Positions 21,283-31,080 are shown, counted from the first letter of the stretch. The stretch: 64,000 nucleotides of DNA from Microbacterium kyungheense (GCF_006783905.1 NZ_VFPE01000001.1:1054001-1118000), one strand, 5' to 3'. The notes: generated by a model not told the origin, from the sequence alone. Program-made: numbers and translations.

Positions 21283-23345
21283 GCGGGCAGCAGCAGGGCT
21301 CGGCGCCCGCGCGTCCGGCCGGTCCCGGCGGGGGCCGTGGCCCCTTCGGCGGCGGCGCAGGAGCGCCGGCCGCGAAGGCCCAGAACTTCGGACCGAGCGC
21401 GAAGCGCCTGCTGGGCACCCTCCGTTCGGACATGCCCAGGCTCATCGGCGTGCTCGTGCTCGGCATCCTGTCGGTCACGCTGTCGGTGATCGGGCCCAAG
21501 CTCCTCGGCGAGGGCACCAACGTGGTGTTCGCGGGATTCCTCTCGCTGCAGATGCCCGCCGGCGCCACGAAGCAGCAGGTCATCGATCAGCTCGTCGCCT
21601 CGGGCAACCAGGACCAGGCGAACATGATCTCGGCGATGGACTTCGTGCCCGGGGCGGGCATCGACTTCGACCAGCTCGCGTGGATCCTCTCTGCCGTGCT
21701 CGCGGTGTACCTGTTCTCGAGCGTGTTCGGTTGGCTGCAGGCCCGCATCCTCAACGGCATCGTGCAGCGCGCCATGCACCGGCTGCGCCTGCAGGTCGAA
21801 GACAAGATCCACCGACTGCCGCTGTCGTACTTCGACCGCGTGCAGCGCGGCGAGCTGCTGAGCCGCGTCACGAACGACGTCGACAACATCGGCCAGACGA
21901 TGCAGCAGACGCTGTCACAGCTGGTCATCTCGCTGCTCACCGTCATCGGCGTGCTCGTCATGATGTTCCTCATCTCGCCGCTGCTGGCGGTGATCGCGCT
22001 CGTGACGATCCCGTTGACCCTGGTCATCACGGTGCTGGTGGCACGACGGTCGCAGAAGCTGTTCGTGCAGCAGTGGGCGCACACGGGCGTGCTCAACGCC
22101 CGCGTCGAAGAGACGTTCTCAGGACACTCGATCGTGAAGGTCTTCGGCCACCAGCAGGAGGTCGAGGCCGACTTCCTCCGCGAGAACGAGCAGCTGTACC
22201 GCGCGAGCTTCGGCGCGCAGTTCCTGTCGGGCGTGATCATGCCCGCCATGATGTTCATCGGCAATCTCGTCTACGTCGCGATCGCCGTCGTCGGCGGTCT
22301 GCAGGTCGCCGCGGGTCTCATGACGATCGGCGATGTGCAGGCGTTCATCCAGTACTCGCGCCAGTTCACGCAGCCGCTCAGCCAGCTCGGGTCGATGGCG
22401 AACCTGCTGCAGTCCGGGGTGGCCAGTGCCGAGCGCGTGTTCGAGCTGCTGGACGAGGAAGAGCAGACGCCCGACGACGAGGATGCGCACACCGTCGCCG
22501 ACAACGCCAGCCGCCTCGAGTTCGACGACGTGTCGTTCCGCTATGTCGAGGACAAGCCGCTCATCGAGGGACTGACGCTCGCGGCGAGACCGGGCAGCAC
22601 GGTCGCGATCGTGGGCCCGACGGGCGCGGGGAAGACGACTCTCGTCAACCTCATCATGCGGTTCTACGACGCGGACTCCGGGCGCATCACGCTGGACGGC
22701 GTCGACACCCTGCACATGACGCGCGACGATCTGCGCCGGCGCACGGGCATGGTGCTGCAGGACACGTGGCTGTTCGCCGGCACGATCCGCGAGAACATCC
22801 TGTACGGCCGCCCCGACGCCTCCGACGAGGAGCTCGTCGCGGCGGCGACGGCGGCCTACGTCGACCGGTTCGTGCACGCACTGCCGGACGGCTACGACAC
22901 GATGCTCGACGACGAGGCCACGAACCTCAGCGTCGGCGAGCGGCAGCTCGTCACGATCGCGCGCGCGTTCCTCGCCGATCCCCGCATCCTGATCCTCGAC
23001 GAGGCCACGTCGTCGGTCGACACCCGGACCGAGCTGCTCATCCAGCGTGCGATGTCGCGGCTGCGCGAGGATCGGACGGCGTTCGTCATCGCCCACCGGC
23101 TGTCCACCATCCGCGACGCCGATCTCATCCTGGTGATGGAGGACGGGTCGATCGTCGAGCAGGGCTCGCACGACGAGCTCCTCGCGGAGAAGGGCGCGTA
23201 CTGGCGCCTGTACAACGCGCAGTTCGAGGGCGCGATCGACGAGGACGAGCCGGTCGCGGTCCCCGCGGTGCCGCTCGGGCCGCCGCCGACGACGGCGCAG
23301 ATCGTGGTCGACGCACTCGCGGAGTCCGAGGACGCGGTGGAGTGA
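21279..23345 (+). CDS. ABC exporter half-transporter B (canonical ATPase site)
   Basis: 688 residues. A Gly/Pro-rich N-terminal tail (about 1-45) precedes six membrane helices with a large extracytoplasmic insert after helix 1 (about 85-130). The ATP-binding domain has Walker A GPTGAGKTTLVN, Walker B LILDEATSSVD with the catalytic Glu, and H-loop IAHRLSTI, all intact. Its signature is altered to LSVGERQ. That complements half A: one full site forms from B's Walker motifs plus A's LSGGQ-type signature, and one dead site from the opposite pair. The C-terminal tail is acidic. Translationally coupled to half A. Confidence 0.93.
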   Translation: MSGQQQGSAPARPAGPGGGRGPFGGGAGAPAAKAQNFGPSAKRLLGTLRSDMPRLIGVLVLGILSVTLSVIGPKLLGEGTNVVFAGFLSLQMPAGATKQQVIDQLVASGNQDQANMISAMDFVPGAGIDFDQLAWILSAVLAVYLFSSVFGWLQARILNGIVQRAMHRLRLQVEDKIHRLPLSYFDRVQRGELLSRVTNDVDNIGQTMQQTLSQLVISLLTVIGVLVMMFLISPLLAVIALVTIPLTLVITVLVARRSQKLFVQQWAHTGVLNARVEETFSGHSIVKVFGHQQEVEADFLRENEQLYRASFGAQFLSGVIMPAMMFIGNLVYVAIAVVGGLQVAAGLMTIGDVQAFIQYSRQFTQPLSQLGSMANLLQSGVASAERVFELLDEEEQTPDDEDAHTVADNASRLEFDDVSFRYVEDKPLIEGLTLAARPGSTVAIVGPTGAGKTTLVNLIMRFYDADSGRITLDGVDTLHMTRDDLRRRTGMVLQDTWLFAGTIRENILYGRPDASDEELVAAATAAYVDRFVHALPDGYDTMLDDEATNLSVGERQLVTIARAFLADPRILILDEATSSVDTRTELLIQRAMSRLREDRTAFVIAHRLSTIRDADLILVMEDGSIVEQGSHDELLAEKGAYWRLYNAQFEGAIDEDEPVAVPAVPLGPPPTTAQIVVDALAESEDAVE

Positions 23346-23408
23346 CCCACTAGTATGTGAAGACGCGGGGCCGCCCGGTCTCGACGCCGTCGATCGGGAG
23401 GACAGGGC

Positions 23409-24305
23409 GTGCCCGAGGTATCCACCCAATCGCGCACCGTCCCGGTTCCCGGTGGCGTGCTCGAGCTCTCGTGGGCCGGTGTCACCGACACCGGACGCCG
23501 TCGCGAGGTGAACCAGGACGCGTTCTTCGCGGACTATCCGCTGTTCGTCGTCGCCGACGGCATGGGTGGACACGTCGGGGGAGAGATCGCGAGCGCGAGC
23601 ACGATCGATCGCCTGACGGCGGTCGCCGATGCCGGCCACGTGACCCCCAAGACGATCGAGAAGGCGCTCGCCCGCGCGGTGAAGGACATCGCCTCGCACC
23701 CCGACGCGACCGACGACGGCACCGGTACGACGGTCACCGGCGTCTTCCTCGACACGAGCGGCGAGGCGGCGCACTGGGTGACGCTCAACATCGGCGACTC
23801 GCGCGTGTACCTCGTGCGTGACGGCGCGATCGTGCAGATCACGACGGACCACTCCGTCGTGCAGGAGCTCGTCGCCGCCGGCCGGCTGAGCCCGGAAGAG
23901 GCCGAGAACCACCCGTACGGCAACGTCATCACCCGGGCCGTCGGGCCGAGCGACGGCGTGAAGCCCGACTATGTCCGGCTGGACGTCGCCGACGGCGACC
24001 GCTTCGTGATCTGCTCGGACGGTCTGACGAAAGAGCTGACCGACTACGGCATCCGCCATTTCCTCGACGAGAACGCCGACCCCGCGGCCGCCGTGACGGC
24101 GATGATGGAGGCCGCGCTCGAGAACGGCGGCCGCGACAACATCACGATCGTCGTGCTCGATGTCACCGACCCCGCTGCGGCCCGCGACGAGGACGAGGCG
24201 GAAGAAGCGGACGAGGCCGGCACCGATGACGGCGACGTCGCCGAGGAGGATGCCGCGACCCCTGCCGATGCCGACGGCACCGGCTCCTCCACAGCCGCCG
24301 ACTGA
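23409..24305 (+). CDS. PP2C-family Ser/Thr protein phosphatase
   Basis: A metal-dependent phosphatase of 298 residues. The metal ligands lie in VADGMGGHVGGEIAS (about 40-54), GDSRVYLV, CSDGLTKEL and DNITIVVLDV, giving an almost complete catalytic domain (1-255). The C-terminal 45 residues are very acidic (Asp/Glu-rich). GTG 23409 has GGAGG about 8 nt upstream. No Ser/Thr kinase or FHA gene is near. The FtsK/EccC-like gene 66 nt downstream is probably in the same unit. PP2C, FHA and EccC genes often cluster in actinobacteria, which suggests but does not prove a link. Confidence 0.9.
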   Translation: MPEVSTQSRTVPVPGGVLELSWAGVTDTGRRREVNQDAFFADYPLFVVADGMGGHVGGEIASASTIDRLTAVADAGHVTPKTIEKALARAVKDIASHPDATDDGTGTTVTGVFLDTSGEAAHWVTLNIGDSRVYLVRDGAIVQITTDHSVVQELVAAGRLSPEEAENHPYGNVITRAVGPSDGVKPDYVRLDVADGDRFVICSDGLTKELTDYGIRHFLDENADPAAAVTAMMEAALENGGRDNITIVVLDVTDPAAARDEDEAEEADEAGTDDGDVAEEDAATPADADGTGSSTAAD

Positions 24306-24371
24306 CGCCGGTTCTCCCCAGTCCGGTTCGCGCGGCACACAGCGGCGCGGATACCGGAGTGGACTGCAGGG

Positions 24372-27239
24372 GTGCGACCGACACTCCTCACCGCCCCGAC
24401 CCGCCCAGCGTCCGCCGTGGACGATGTGGGTGCGACGACTCTCGACGACGACCCGCTGACTCTCCCGCCCGCGTGGACCGCGCCCGCGCGTCCGCCGCTG
24501 CCGGTGGTCGCGGCGATCGTGCCTGTCGTCGGCGCCGTCGCGCTGTGGCTGGTGACGGGCTCGGTCTTCACGCTCTGGTTCGCGCTGCTCGGACCCCTCA
24601 TCGCCGCGGCGACGCTGCTGGACGCGCGCCGTGCGAGCCGCCGCGACGGCCGCCGCGCGTCCGTCGAGGCCGCCCGCGCGCGCGATCGGGTCGCGGCTGC
24701 GGTGGTCGAGCGCCACGACGCCGAGCGGGCGCAGCTGTGGCTGCGCCATCCGGACATCGCTCACTTCGATGCGCGCGAGGACGACGTCTGGCGGGGCGGA
24801 CCTGTCGGCCCGATCGTGGTCGGCGCGGGAGAGCGCAGCAGCACGGTGCGCATCACCGGGGGCGACGGGGACCCCCAGTCCGCCGCGGTGCGCCGCAGCG
24901 CGGCGCGGCTGAACGGGGCGCCGGTGGCGGTCCCCGCAGAAGGCGGTGTCGTCGTGGTGGGGGCCGACATCCTCGCCGCGGCCGTGCAACGCGCGCTCGT
25001 GCTGCAGTTGTGCCTCGCGCACGCGCCCGGTGACGTGTGCGTCGTCGGACCGTGCGAGGGGGAGTCGGCATGGGCGCAGGACCTACCGCACCGCGCTGCC
25101 GGGACGGGCGCGCGGCTGGCGATCGTGGGCCCCGGCTGCCGTGTGCCCGCCGACGCCGACATCGCGATCGCGCGCTGCCGGCCGGGCGATCCGCTCCCGC
25201 CGCGCTGCGCCGCCGTCGTGACCGTCACGTCGCCCGGCGCGGCCCGGGTCGAGCACGCCGGCGAGAGCGTCGACGTCGAGGTCGAGGCGGTGTCTCTCGC
25301 ACAGGCGCGCGCTGTCGCCGTCCGGCTGGCGGCGCGTGCCGAACACAGCCTCGGCATCGCCCGAGACGCGTCGGCGCCGATCACGCTTGCCGAGCTCCGG
25401 GCCGAGGGTGCGGCGGGGTCTCAGCCCGACGGCGGCCTTCCGGCCGTCATCGGCCGCGCGGGCACGGCCCCCTTCATCGTCGATCTCGTGCAGGACGGAC
25501 CGCATGCCGTCGTGGCGGGAGTCACGGGATCCGGCAAGAGCGAACTGCTCATCACGTGGATCCTGTCGTTGTGCGCCACGCGCTCGGCCGACGAGGTGAC
25601 GTTTCTGCTCGCCGACTTCAAGGGAGGCACGGCGTTCGACGCGCTCGCCGGCGTGCCTCACGTCGTCGGCGTCATCACGGACCTCGACGGGTCGGGGGCG
25701 CGCCGCGCGATCGAGAGCCTGCGGGCGGAGCTCCGTCGGCGCGAGTCGACGATCGCCGCGGCCGGCGCCCGCGACATCCTCGATCCCCGCGTGCGCCTGC
25801 CGAGGCTGGTCGTGGTGGTCGACGAGTTCGCCGCGCTGCTCGCCGATCATCCCGAGCTCCACGGGGTGTTCGCCGACCTGGCGGCTCGCGGACGCGCCCT
25901 CGGGATCCACCTCGTGCTGGGCACGCAGCGGGCAGCCGGCGTGATCCGCGACAACCTGCTCGCGAACTGCCCGCTGCGCCTGAGCCTGCGGGTGACCGAT
26001 CCGACCGACAGCCGTGCGCTGCTCGGCGTGGACGACGCGGCACTGCTTCCGGGCGGTGTTGCGGGGCGCGGCAGTGCTCTGGTCCGTCGCGCCGCCGATG
26101 CGCAGCCGGTGCCGGTGCGCATCGCGTTGTCGGGTCCCGACGACGTCGCGGCCGCGGCCCTGCGCGGTGGCGAGGGCACGTCTCTGAAGCCGTGGCTGCC
26201 GGAGCTTCCGCGTCAGGTCCTGCTGTCCGAGCTGGCCGCCCGTGGCCCCGTCCCTCTGCGCAGCCTGCTGCTGGGGATCGCCGACGAGCCTGAGCGGCAG
26301 CGTCAGCCGGTCGTCGTCCTGTCGCCGGCCGACCGGGCGCTCCTGGTGCTGGGTGGTCCCGGCTCCGGCGTGTCGAACGTGCTCGACCTCGTCAGCGCCC
26401 AGGCGCCGCGGTCCATCAGGATGCCTGCGGACGGCGAGCGGGTGTGGGATGCCGTGACCGCCCTGGCCGAGCAGCCGCCGGCCGCCGGCACACTGCTCGT
26501 CCTCGATGACCTCGATGCGCTGGCGACACGGTTCCCGGCCGAGTACGGGCACGCGCTGTGGGAACGCCTCGACACCGTCGTGAGGCGCGCGGGGGAGGCC
26601 GGTGCACTCGTCCTCGCGGGTGCGCACCGGGTGCCGGGCCAGGTCGCGAGACTCGCCGAGCTGTTCCCCCGGCGCCTGCTGCTGCCCTATCCGACGCGCA
26701 TGGACCACGCCGCGGCCGGTGGCGACCCGTCGTCGTTCGACCCCGCCGCCCCGGCGGGACGCGGCCGTCTGGACGGCCGGACGATCCAGGTGGCCCTCTC
26801 TCCCGCGCAGCCACGCGAGACCCACGCCGCCGCGGAGCCATGGGAGCCCTCGGCACGCCTCACCGGCGTCGTCGCACGGCGGTCGCCGTCGAGCCGTCAC
26901 GCGCTCGCGGTGTGGCAGGCCTCGGGTGCGCGGGTGTGCGGGCTGGACGAGTACGCGGCCGATCCCTCGGCGACGGCAGACGGCCGGGTCGTGCTGACGG
27001 GGGAGCCGGAGGACTGGCAGCGCCACTGGCGCGTGCTCGCGGATGTGCGCGGCGACCACGACCTCGTCGTCGACACGTCGTGCGCGCCCGAGCTGCGCGT
27101 CCTCGTGGGGTTCCGCGGCGTGCCGCCGTACTGCGAGCCCGGGCGCGGCCGGGCGTGGCTGATGTCGGCCGGAGCCGATCCCGTCCGCATCGTCCTGCCT
27201 GCCCCCGATTCCGGCCGAACCGTCGGGGCCTCGCGTTGA
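24372..27239 (+). CDS. EccC-like FtsK/SpoIIIE domain ATPase
   Basis: 955 residues. Two membrane helices (about 42-85) are followed by a soluble region and an FtsK/SpoIIIE motor with intact Walker A (VTGSGKS, 384-390), the segment FLLADFKGGTAFDALAGVPH and Walker B VVVVDEFAALL. A second nucleotide-fold region has LGGPGSGVSN (660-669), where the Walker lysine is Val, and a partly kept Walker B (TLLVLDDLDAL). The architecture matches EccC of type VII secretion, which has N-terminal helices and serial, partly degenerate ATPases. No WXG100, EccB/D/E or mycosin gene is in the window, so its partner is unknown. The GTG start is uncertain. Confidence 0.82.
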   Translation: MRPTLLTAPTRPASAVDDVGATTLDDDPLTLPPAWTAPARPPLPVVAAIVPVVGAVALWLVTGSVFTLWFALLGPLIAAATLLDARRASRRDGRRASVEAARARDRVAAAVVERHDAERAQLWLRHPDIAHFDAREDDVWRGGPVGPIVVGAGERSSTVRITGGDGDPQSAAVRRSAARLNGAPVAVPAEGGVVVVGADILAAAVQRALVLQLCLAHAPGDVCVVGPCEGESAWAQDLPHRAAGTGARLAIVGPGCRVPADADIAIARCRPGDPLPPRCAAVVTVTSPGAARVEHAGESVDVEVEAVSLAQARAVAVRLAARAEHSLGIARDASAPITLAELRAEGAAGSQPDGGLPAVIGRAGTAPFIVDLVQDGPHAVVAGVTGSGKSELLITWILSLCATRSADEVTFLLADFKGGTAFDALAGVPHVVGVITDLDGSGARRAIESLRAELRRRESTIAAAGARDILDPRVRLPRLVVVVDEFAALLADHPELHGVFADLAARGRALGIHLVLGTQRAAGVIRDNLLANCPLRLSLRVTDPTDSRALLGVDDAALLPGGVAGRGSALVRRAADAQPVPVRIALSGPDDVAAAALRGGEGTSLKPWLPELPRQVLLSELAARGPVPLRSLLLGIADEPERQRQPVVVLSPADRALLVLGGPGSGVSNVLDLVSAQAPRSIRMPADGERVWDAVTALAEQPPAAGTLLVLDDLDALATRFPAEYGHALWERLDTVVRRAGEAGALVLAGAHRVPGQVARLAELFPRRLLLPYPTRMDHAAAGGDPSSFDPAAPAGRGRLDGRTIQVALSPAQPRETHAAAEPWEPSARLTGVVARRSPSSRHALAVWQASGARVCGLDEYAADPSATADGRVVLTGEPEDWQRHWRVLADVRGDHDLVVDTSCAPELRVLVGFRGVPPYCEPGRGRAWLMSAGADPVRIVLPAPDSGRTVGASR

Positions 27240-27265
27240 CCGGGCTGACGTCGTGCACCTAACGT
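27236..27265 (+). promoter_or_regulatory. Promoter of the APC permease (leaderless)
   Basis: TTGACC (27236-27241), an 18-nt spacer and TAACGT (27260-27265), then exactly 6 nt to GTG 27272. The -35 box overlaps the stop codon of the FtsK-like gene. Confidence 0.8.
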
Positions 27266-27271
27266 CGCTCT

Positions 27272-28837
27272 GTGGCTACTTCCCCCATCGATCTCGATCG
27301 ACCGGACGGCAAGGGGCTCGCGGCCGGCACGCTGGGACTATGGGGTTCCACCGTCATCGGCCTCGCCTCCACCGCTCCCGTCTACTCCCTCGTCGCAACG
27401 CTCGGCTGGGTGGTGCTCGCCGTGGGCGCCCAGGCGCCCATCGCGTTCATCGTCGCGTTCATCCCGATGCTGTTCATCGCCTTCGCCTACCGCGAGCTGA
27501 ACAACGCCGTCCCCGACTGCGGGACCACGTTCACGTGGGGCACGAAGGCGTTCGGCCCGGTGACGGGCTGGCTGGGCGGCTGGGGCGTCGCGGTCGCGGG
27601 AATGGTCGTGCTGGCCAACCTCGCCCAGATCGGCGGCATCTATTTCTGGGCGCTCGTCGACGGGATCATCGGCAGTCCGGACGACGCGCTGCTGTCCGAC
27701 AACGTCCCGCTCGTGACCGCGACGGGCGTCGTGTTCATCCTCGCGATGACCTGGATCAGCTGGCGCGGCGTCGAGATCGGGGAGCGCATCCAGAACGTGC
27801 TGCTCGGCATCCAGTACCTCGCGCTCGCGATCTTTGTGATCGCCGCGGTCTGGCAGTTCTTCACCGGCACGGCGCCGAACCCGACCCCCGTGGACTGGTC
27901 GTGGTTCAACCCGGCGGCGTTCACCGACTGGCACGGCTTCACCGAGGCCGTTCTGCTGGCGCTCTTCATCTACTGGGGCTGGGACACGTGCCTCGCCCTG
28001 AACGAAGAGACCAAGGACCCCAAGCGCATCCCCGGGCGCGCGGCGCTCCTCACATGCGTCATCCTGCTCGTCACCTATGTGGGGGTGACGGTCGCGGCCA
28101 TGATGTACGCGGGGCTCGGCGACACCGGAACAGGGCTCGGCAACGAGGCGAACGCCGACGACTTCTTCCTCTCCATCAAGGACGGACTGCTCGGGCCGTT
28201 CGGCTGGGTGCTCGTCGTCGCCGTCCTGATCTCGGCGGTCTCGTCCACGCAGACGACGATCCTTCCGACCGCGCGCGGCACGCTCGCGATGGCCGCGTAC
28301 CGCGCCCTGCCGCGCAGGTTCATGAACGTGCACCCGCAGTACAAGACGCCGTCGTTCTCGACGATCGTCATGGGCATCGTCGCGAGCGTCTACTACATCG
28401 GCATGACGCTCATCAGCGACAACATCCTGCAGGACTCGATCCTCTCGCTCGGCCTCGCGATCGCGTTCTATTACGGCATCACCGGCTACGCGAGTGTCTG
28501 GTACTTCCGCAGGGAGCTGTTCGCATCGGCCCGCAACCTCTGGTTCAAGGGCATCTTCCCGCTGCTGGGCGCGCTCATGCTGACGTACGCGTTCGTCCAG
28601 TCTGCGATCGACATGTGGGACGTCGACTACGGCTACACGGTGCTGTTCGGCATCGGCGGCACGTTCGTCCTGGGCATCGGCTCGCTCCTGCTCGGCGTCG
28701 TGCTGATGTTCGTGTGGTGGATGTTCCCGGGGGCCAAGCCGTTCTTCCGCGGCGAGAGCCTCAACCGCGAGACCCCCGTGCTCGTGCCCGAGGATCCCGC
28801 CGAGTTCACGCGGTCCATCGACGGCGGGCTGGTCTGA
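27272..28837 (+). CDS. APC-superfamily amino acid permease
   Basis: A 521-residue membrane transporter with about 12-13 helices. The first helix has the APC glycine signature (GTLGLWGSTVIGLASTAPVYS), and the eighth region has SSTQTTILPTARGTLAMA. The substrate is an amino acid or amine; the exact one cannot be read from the sequence. The GTG start is fixed by an excellent promoter 6 nt upstream. Ald and an asparaginase lie just downstream on the other strand, which suggests use in amino-acid uptake for catabolism. Confidence 0.88.
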   Translation: MATSPIDLDRPDGKGLAAGTLGLWGSTVIGLASTAPVYSLVATLGWVVLAVGAQAPIAFIVAFIPMLFIAFAYRELNNAVPDCGTTFTWGTKAFGPVTGWLGGWGVAVAGMVVLANLAQIGGIYFWALVDGIIGSPDDALLSDNVPLVTATGVVFILAMTWISWRGVEIGERIQNVLLGIQYLALAIFVIAAVWQFFTGTAPNPTPVDWSWFNPAAFTDWHGFTEAVLLALFIYWGWDTCLALNEETKDPKRIPGRAALLTCVILLVTYVGVTVAAMMYAGLGDTGTGLGNEANADDFFLSIKDGLLGPFGWVLVVAVLISAVSSTQTTILPTARGTLAMAAYRALPRRFMNVHPQYKTPSFSTIVMGIVASVYYIGMTLISDNILQDSILSLGLAIAFYYGITGYASVWYFRRELFASARNLWFKGIFPLLGALMLTYAFVQSAIDMWDVDYGYTVLFGIGGTFVLGIGSLLLGVVLMFVWWMFPGAKPFFRGESLNRETPVLVPEDPAEFTRSIDGGLV

Positions 28838-28855
28838 CATCTCGATCTGAACGAC

Positions 28856-28902
28856 GGATGCCCCCATCCCGGGCTCGCGCGGAGCCCGGGACGGCGGCAT
28901 CC
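28856..28902. terminator. Bidirectional terminator between the permease and ald
   Basis: Inner stem tcccgggctc / gagcccggga (28867-28876, 28882-28891) with a GCGCG loop, and an outer stem GGATGCC / GGCATCC (28856-28862, 28896-28902). It lies between two convergent genes. Confidence 0.82.
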
Positions 28903-28912
28903 GCTCTTCGGA

Positions 28913-30028
28913 TCAGGCCAGCGCGGACTCCAGCGGCGCGAGGTCCAGCCCGTGCGCGGTGGCGACACCCGGGTTCACGACGCGCCCGCCCTGCGTGTTG
29001 AGGCCGGCGGCCAGCGCGGCGTCCGCGCGCAGCGCTTCGCGCCAGCCGCGGCCCGCGATCTGGCGGATGTAGGGCATCGTCGCGTTGGTGAGCGCGGACG
29101 TCGACGTATTGGGCACGGCGCCGGGCATGTTCGCGACGCAGTAGAACACCGTGTCGTGCACGCGGAACGTCGGGTCGTCGTGGGTGGTGGGGTGCGTGTC
29201 CTCGAAGCAGCCGCCCTGGTCGACGGCGATGTCGACGAGCACCGAGCCCGGCCGCATGCGCGACACCATGTCGTTCGTGACGAGCTTGGGAGCCTTGGCG
29301 CCGGGGATCAGCACCGAGCCGATCACGAGGTCCGAGCCCACGACCGCCCGGTCGAGATCGAGCGGGTTGGATGCCGCCGTCTTGACGCGTCCCTGGAAGT
29401 GGTCGTCGAGGAACCGCAGGCGCTGGATGTTGGTGTCGAAGATCGTCACGTCCGCGCCCATGCCGGCCGAGATGTAGGCCGAGTTGGCTCCGGCCACGCC
29501 ACCGCCGATGACCGTCACGGTCGCCGGGCGGGTGCCGGGCACACCCGACATCAGCAGGCCCAGCCCACCTGCCGAGCGCATCAGCGTCGACGCGCCCACC
29601 ATCGGCGCGAGGCGTCCGGCGACCTCGCTCATCGGGGCGAGCAGCGGCAGCCCGCCGCCGGGGAGCTGCACCGTCTCGTACGCGATCGCCGTGACCCCGT
29701 CCGAGACCAGACGGTCGGTGAGCGGCCGGTCCGCCGCGAGATGCAGGTACGTGAAGAGCACCAGGTCGTCGCGGAAGTAGCCGTACTCCGACGCGATCGG
29801 CTCCTTGACCTTCAGCAGCAGCTCGGCGCGCGCCCACACGTCGGCCGCGTCGTCGAGCAGCACGGCACCGGCGGCCTCGTACTCGGCGTCCGGCATGGAC
29901 GAACCCTCGCCGGCGCCCCGCTGCACGAACACCTCATGGCCGGAGGCCACCAGATCATGCACGCCCGCGGGGGTGAGGGCGACCCGGTACTCGTTGTTCT
30001 TGACCTCGGTGGGGACACTGATCCTCAT
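28913..30028 (-). CDS. ald: Alanine dehydrogenase
   Basis: Oxidatively deaminates L-alanine to pyruvate and ammonium with NAD. The 371 residues match the family length exactly. The N-terminus MRISVPTEVKNNEYRVALTP is diagnostic, His96 sits in TYLHLAADRPL, and the NAD-binding Rossmann motif (VIGGGVAGANSAYISAGMG) is at about 170-188. The ATG at 30028 has AAAGGA upstream, excluding the long in-frame extension. The mycobacterial homologue is controlled by AldR; no such regulator lies nearby here. Confidence 0.96.
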   Translation of the reverse strand: MRISVPTEVKNNEYRVALTPAGVHDLVASGHEVFVQRGAGEGSSMPDAEYEAAGAVLLDDAADVWARAELLLKVKEPIASEYGYFRDDLVLFTYLHLAADRPLTDRLVSDGVTAIAYETVQLPGGGLPLLAPMSEVAGRLAPMVGASTLMRSAGGLGLLMSGVPGTRPATVTVIGGGVAGANSAYISAGMGADVTIFDTNIQRLRFLDDHFQGRVKTAASNPLDLDRAVVGSDLVIGSVLIPGAKAPKLVTNDMVSRMRPGSVLVDIAVDQGGCFEDTHPTTHDDPTFRVHDTVFYCVANMPGAVPNTSTSALTNATMPYIRQIAGRGWREALRADAALAAGLNTQGGRVVNPGVATAHGLDLAPLESALA

Positions 30029-30084
30029 CGCGCGATCCTTTCCGCTCCGCCTTTGGAGCGCTCGGGCTCCTCGTGGGAGCGCCT

Positions 30085-31074
30085 CTAGAAGGCGGGGCGG
30101 ATGGCCCCGACATCCTGTCCGCCACCGGTCACGGCCAGCGGAAGTCTCGCCATCGCCTCGGCGACGGCGGAGGAATCGAGTGCGCCGTGGCGTTCCAGCA
30201 GGCGCAGTGCGACGGCGGTGGCGGCACGACCGCTGCCGTCCAGCATCTTCAGCGCGACCGTGGTGCCGTCGGGGGCGACCATCACCATGACGCCCTCGGC
30301 GCCGCCCTTGGCGAAGACGCCGAGGCGCTCGATCGCGATGGTGTCGGGGCGGCCGGGGCCGGCGATCGTCCACGGGTTCGCGCGCACCGCTTCGACGAGC
30401 GCACCGGCGCTCCGGTGCAGCGCGAACGGCGAGGTGGTAGAGGAGTTGCCGATGCGGTGGATGGCGCGTGCGAGCCCGAACAGCGTTATCGCGTACACCG
30501 GCGCGCCGCAGCCGTCGACGGCGGTCGCCGAGACCTTCTCGCCGATGAGCCGCTCGATCGTCTCCCGGATGAGCAGCTGCACCGGGTGCTCGGGGGCGAG
30601 GTAGCCCTCGGTATCCCACCCGTTGACGACGCTGGTGAGCAGCATCGTGGCGTGCTTGCCCGAGCAGTTCATGCGGATGCGCTGCGGCTGGCCGAGCTCG
30701 CGCACGAGCTCGTCGCGTGTGGCGGTGTCGCCGGGCCAGTCCGCGGGGCAGCCGAGCGCCTCTTCTCCGAGCTGCGCCTGACCGAGGATCTCGCGCACGA
30801 CCGCGACGTGCCGGTCGGTGCCGGAGTGGCTCGCCGTCGACAGGCCGAGGCGCTCGCCCTCCAGGGGTGCGCCGGCCGACAGACAGGCGAGCGCCTGGAG
30901 CGGCTTGAGGCTGGAGCGGGGAAGGATCAGCGCCGTCGGGTCGCCGAGCTTCTCGCTGACGGTGCCGTCGGCGCCCAGGACGATCGCGATCCCGGAGTGC
31001 CGCGACTCGATGAAACCACTGCGTTCGACGACGGCGAGTTCCGCGGCGTCGGCTGCGGCGAAGGTCTGCGGCAC
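30085..31074 (-). CDS. L-asparaginase (class 3, Rhizobium-type PF06089)
   Basis: Hydrolyses L-asparagine to aspartate and ammonium. It has 329 residues. The class 3 active site is visible: a Ser-x-x-Lys pair in RSSLKPLQALACL (about 52-64) and the zinc-site motif MNCSGKHATML (Cys, Lys), with the further cysteine in AVDGCGAPVYA. It lies 56 nt upstream of ald on the same strand, so asparagine and alanine catabolism may be linked. Start GTG 31074: a TAGGCT -10 box ends exactly 6 nt upstream, giving a leaderless mRNA. Confidence 0.9.
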   Translation of the reverse strand: MPQTFAAADAAELAVVERSGFIESRHSGIAIVLGADGTVSEKLGDPTALILPRSSLKPLQALACLSAGAPLEGERLGLSTASHSGTDRHVAVVREILGQAQLGEEALGCPADWPGDTATRDELVRELGQPQRIRMNCSGKHATMLLTSVVNGWDTEGYLAPEHPVQLLIRETIERLIGEKVSATAVDGCGAPVYAITLFGLARAIHRIGNSSTTSPFALHRSAGALVEAVRANPWTIAGPGRPDTIAIERLGVFAKGGAEGVMVMVAPDGTTVALKMLDGSGRAATAVALRLLERHGALDSSAVAEAMARLPLAVTGGGQDVGAIRPAF

Positions 31075-31080
31075 CCCGCA

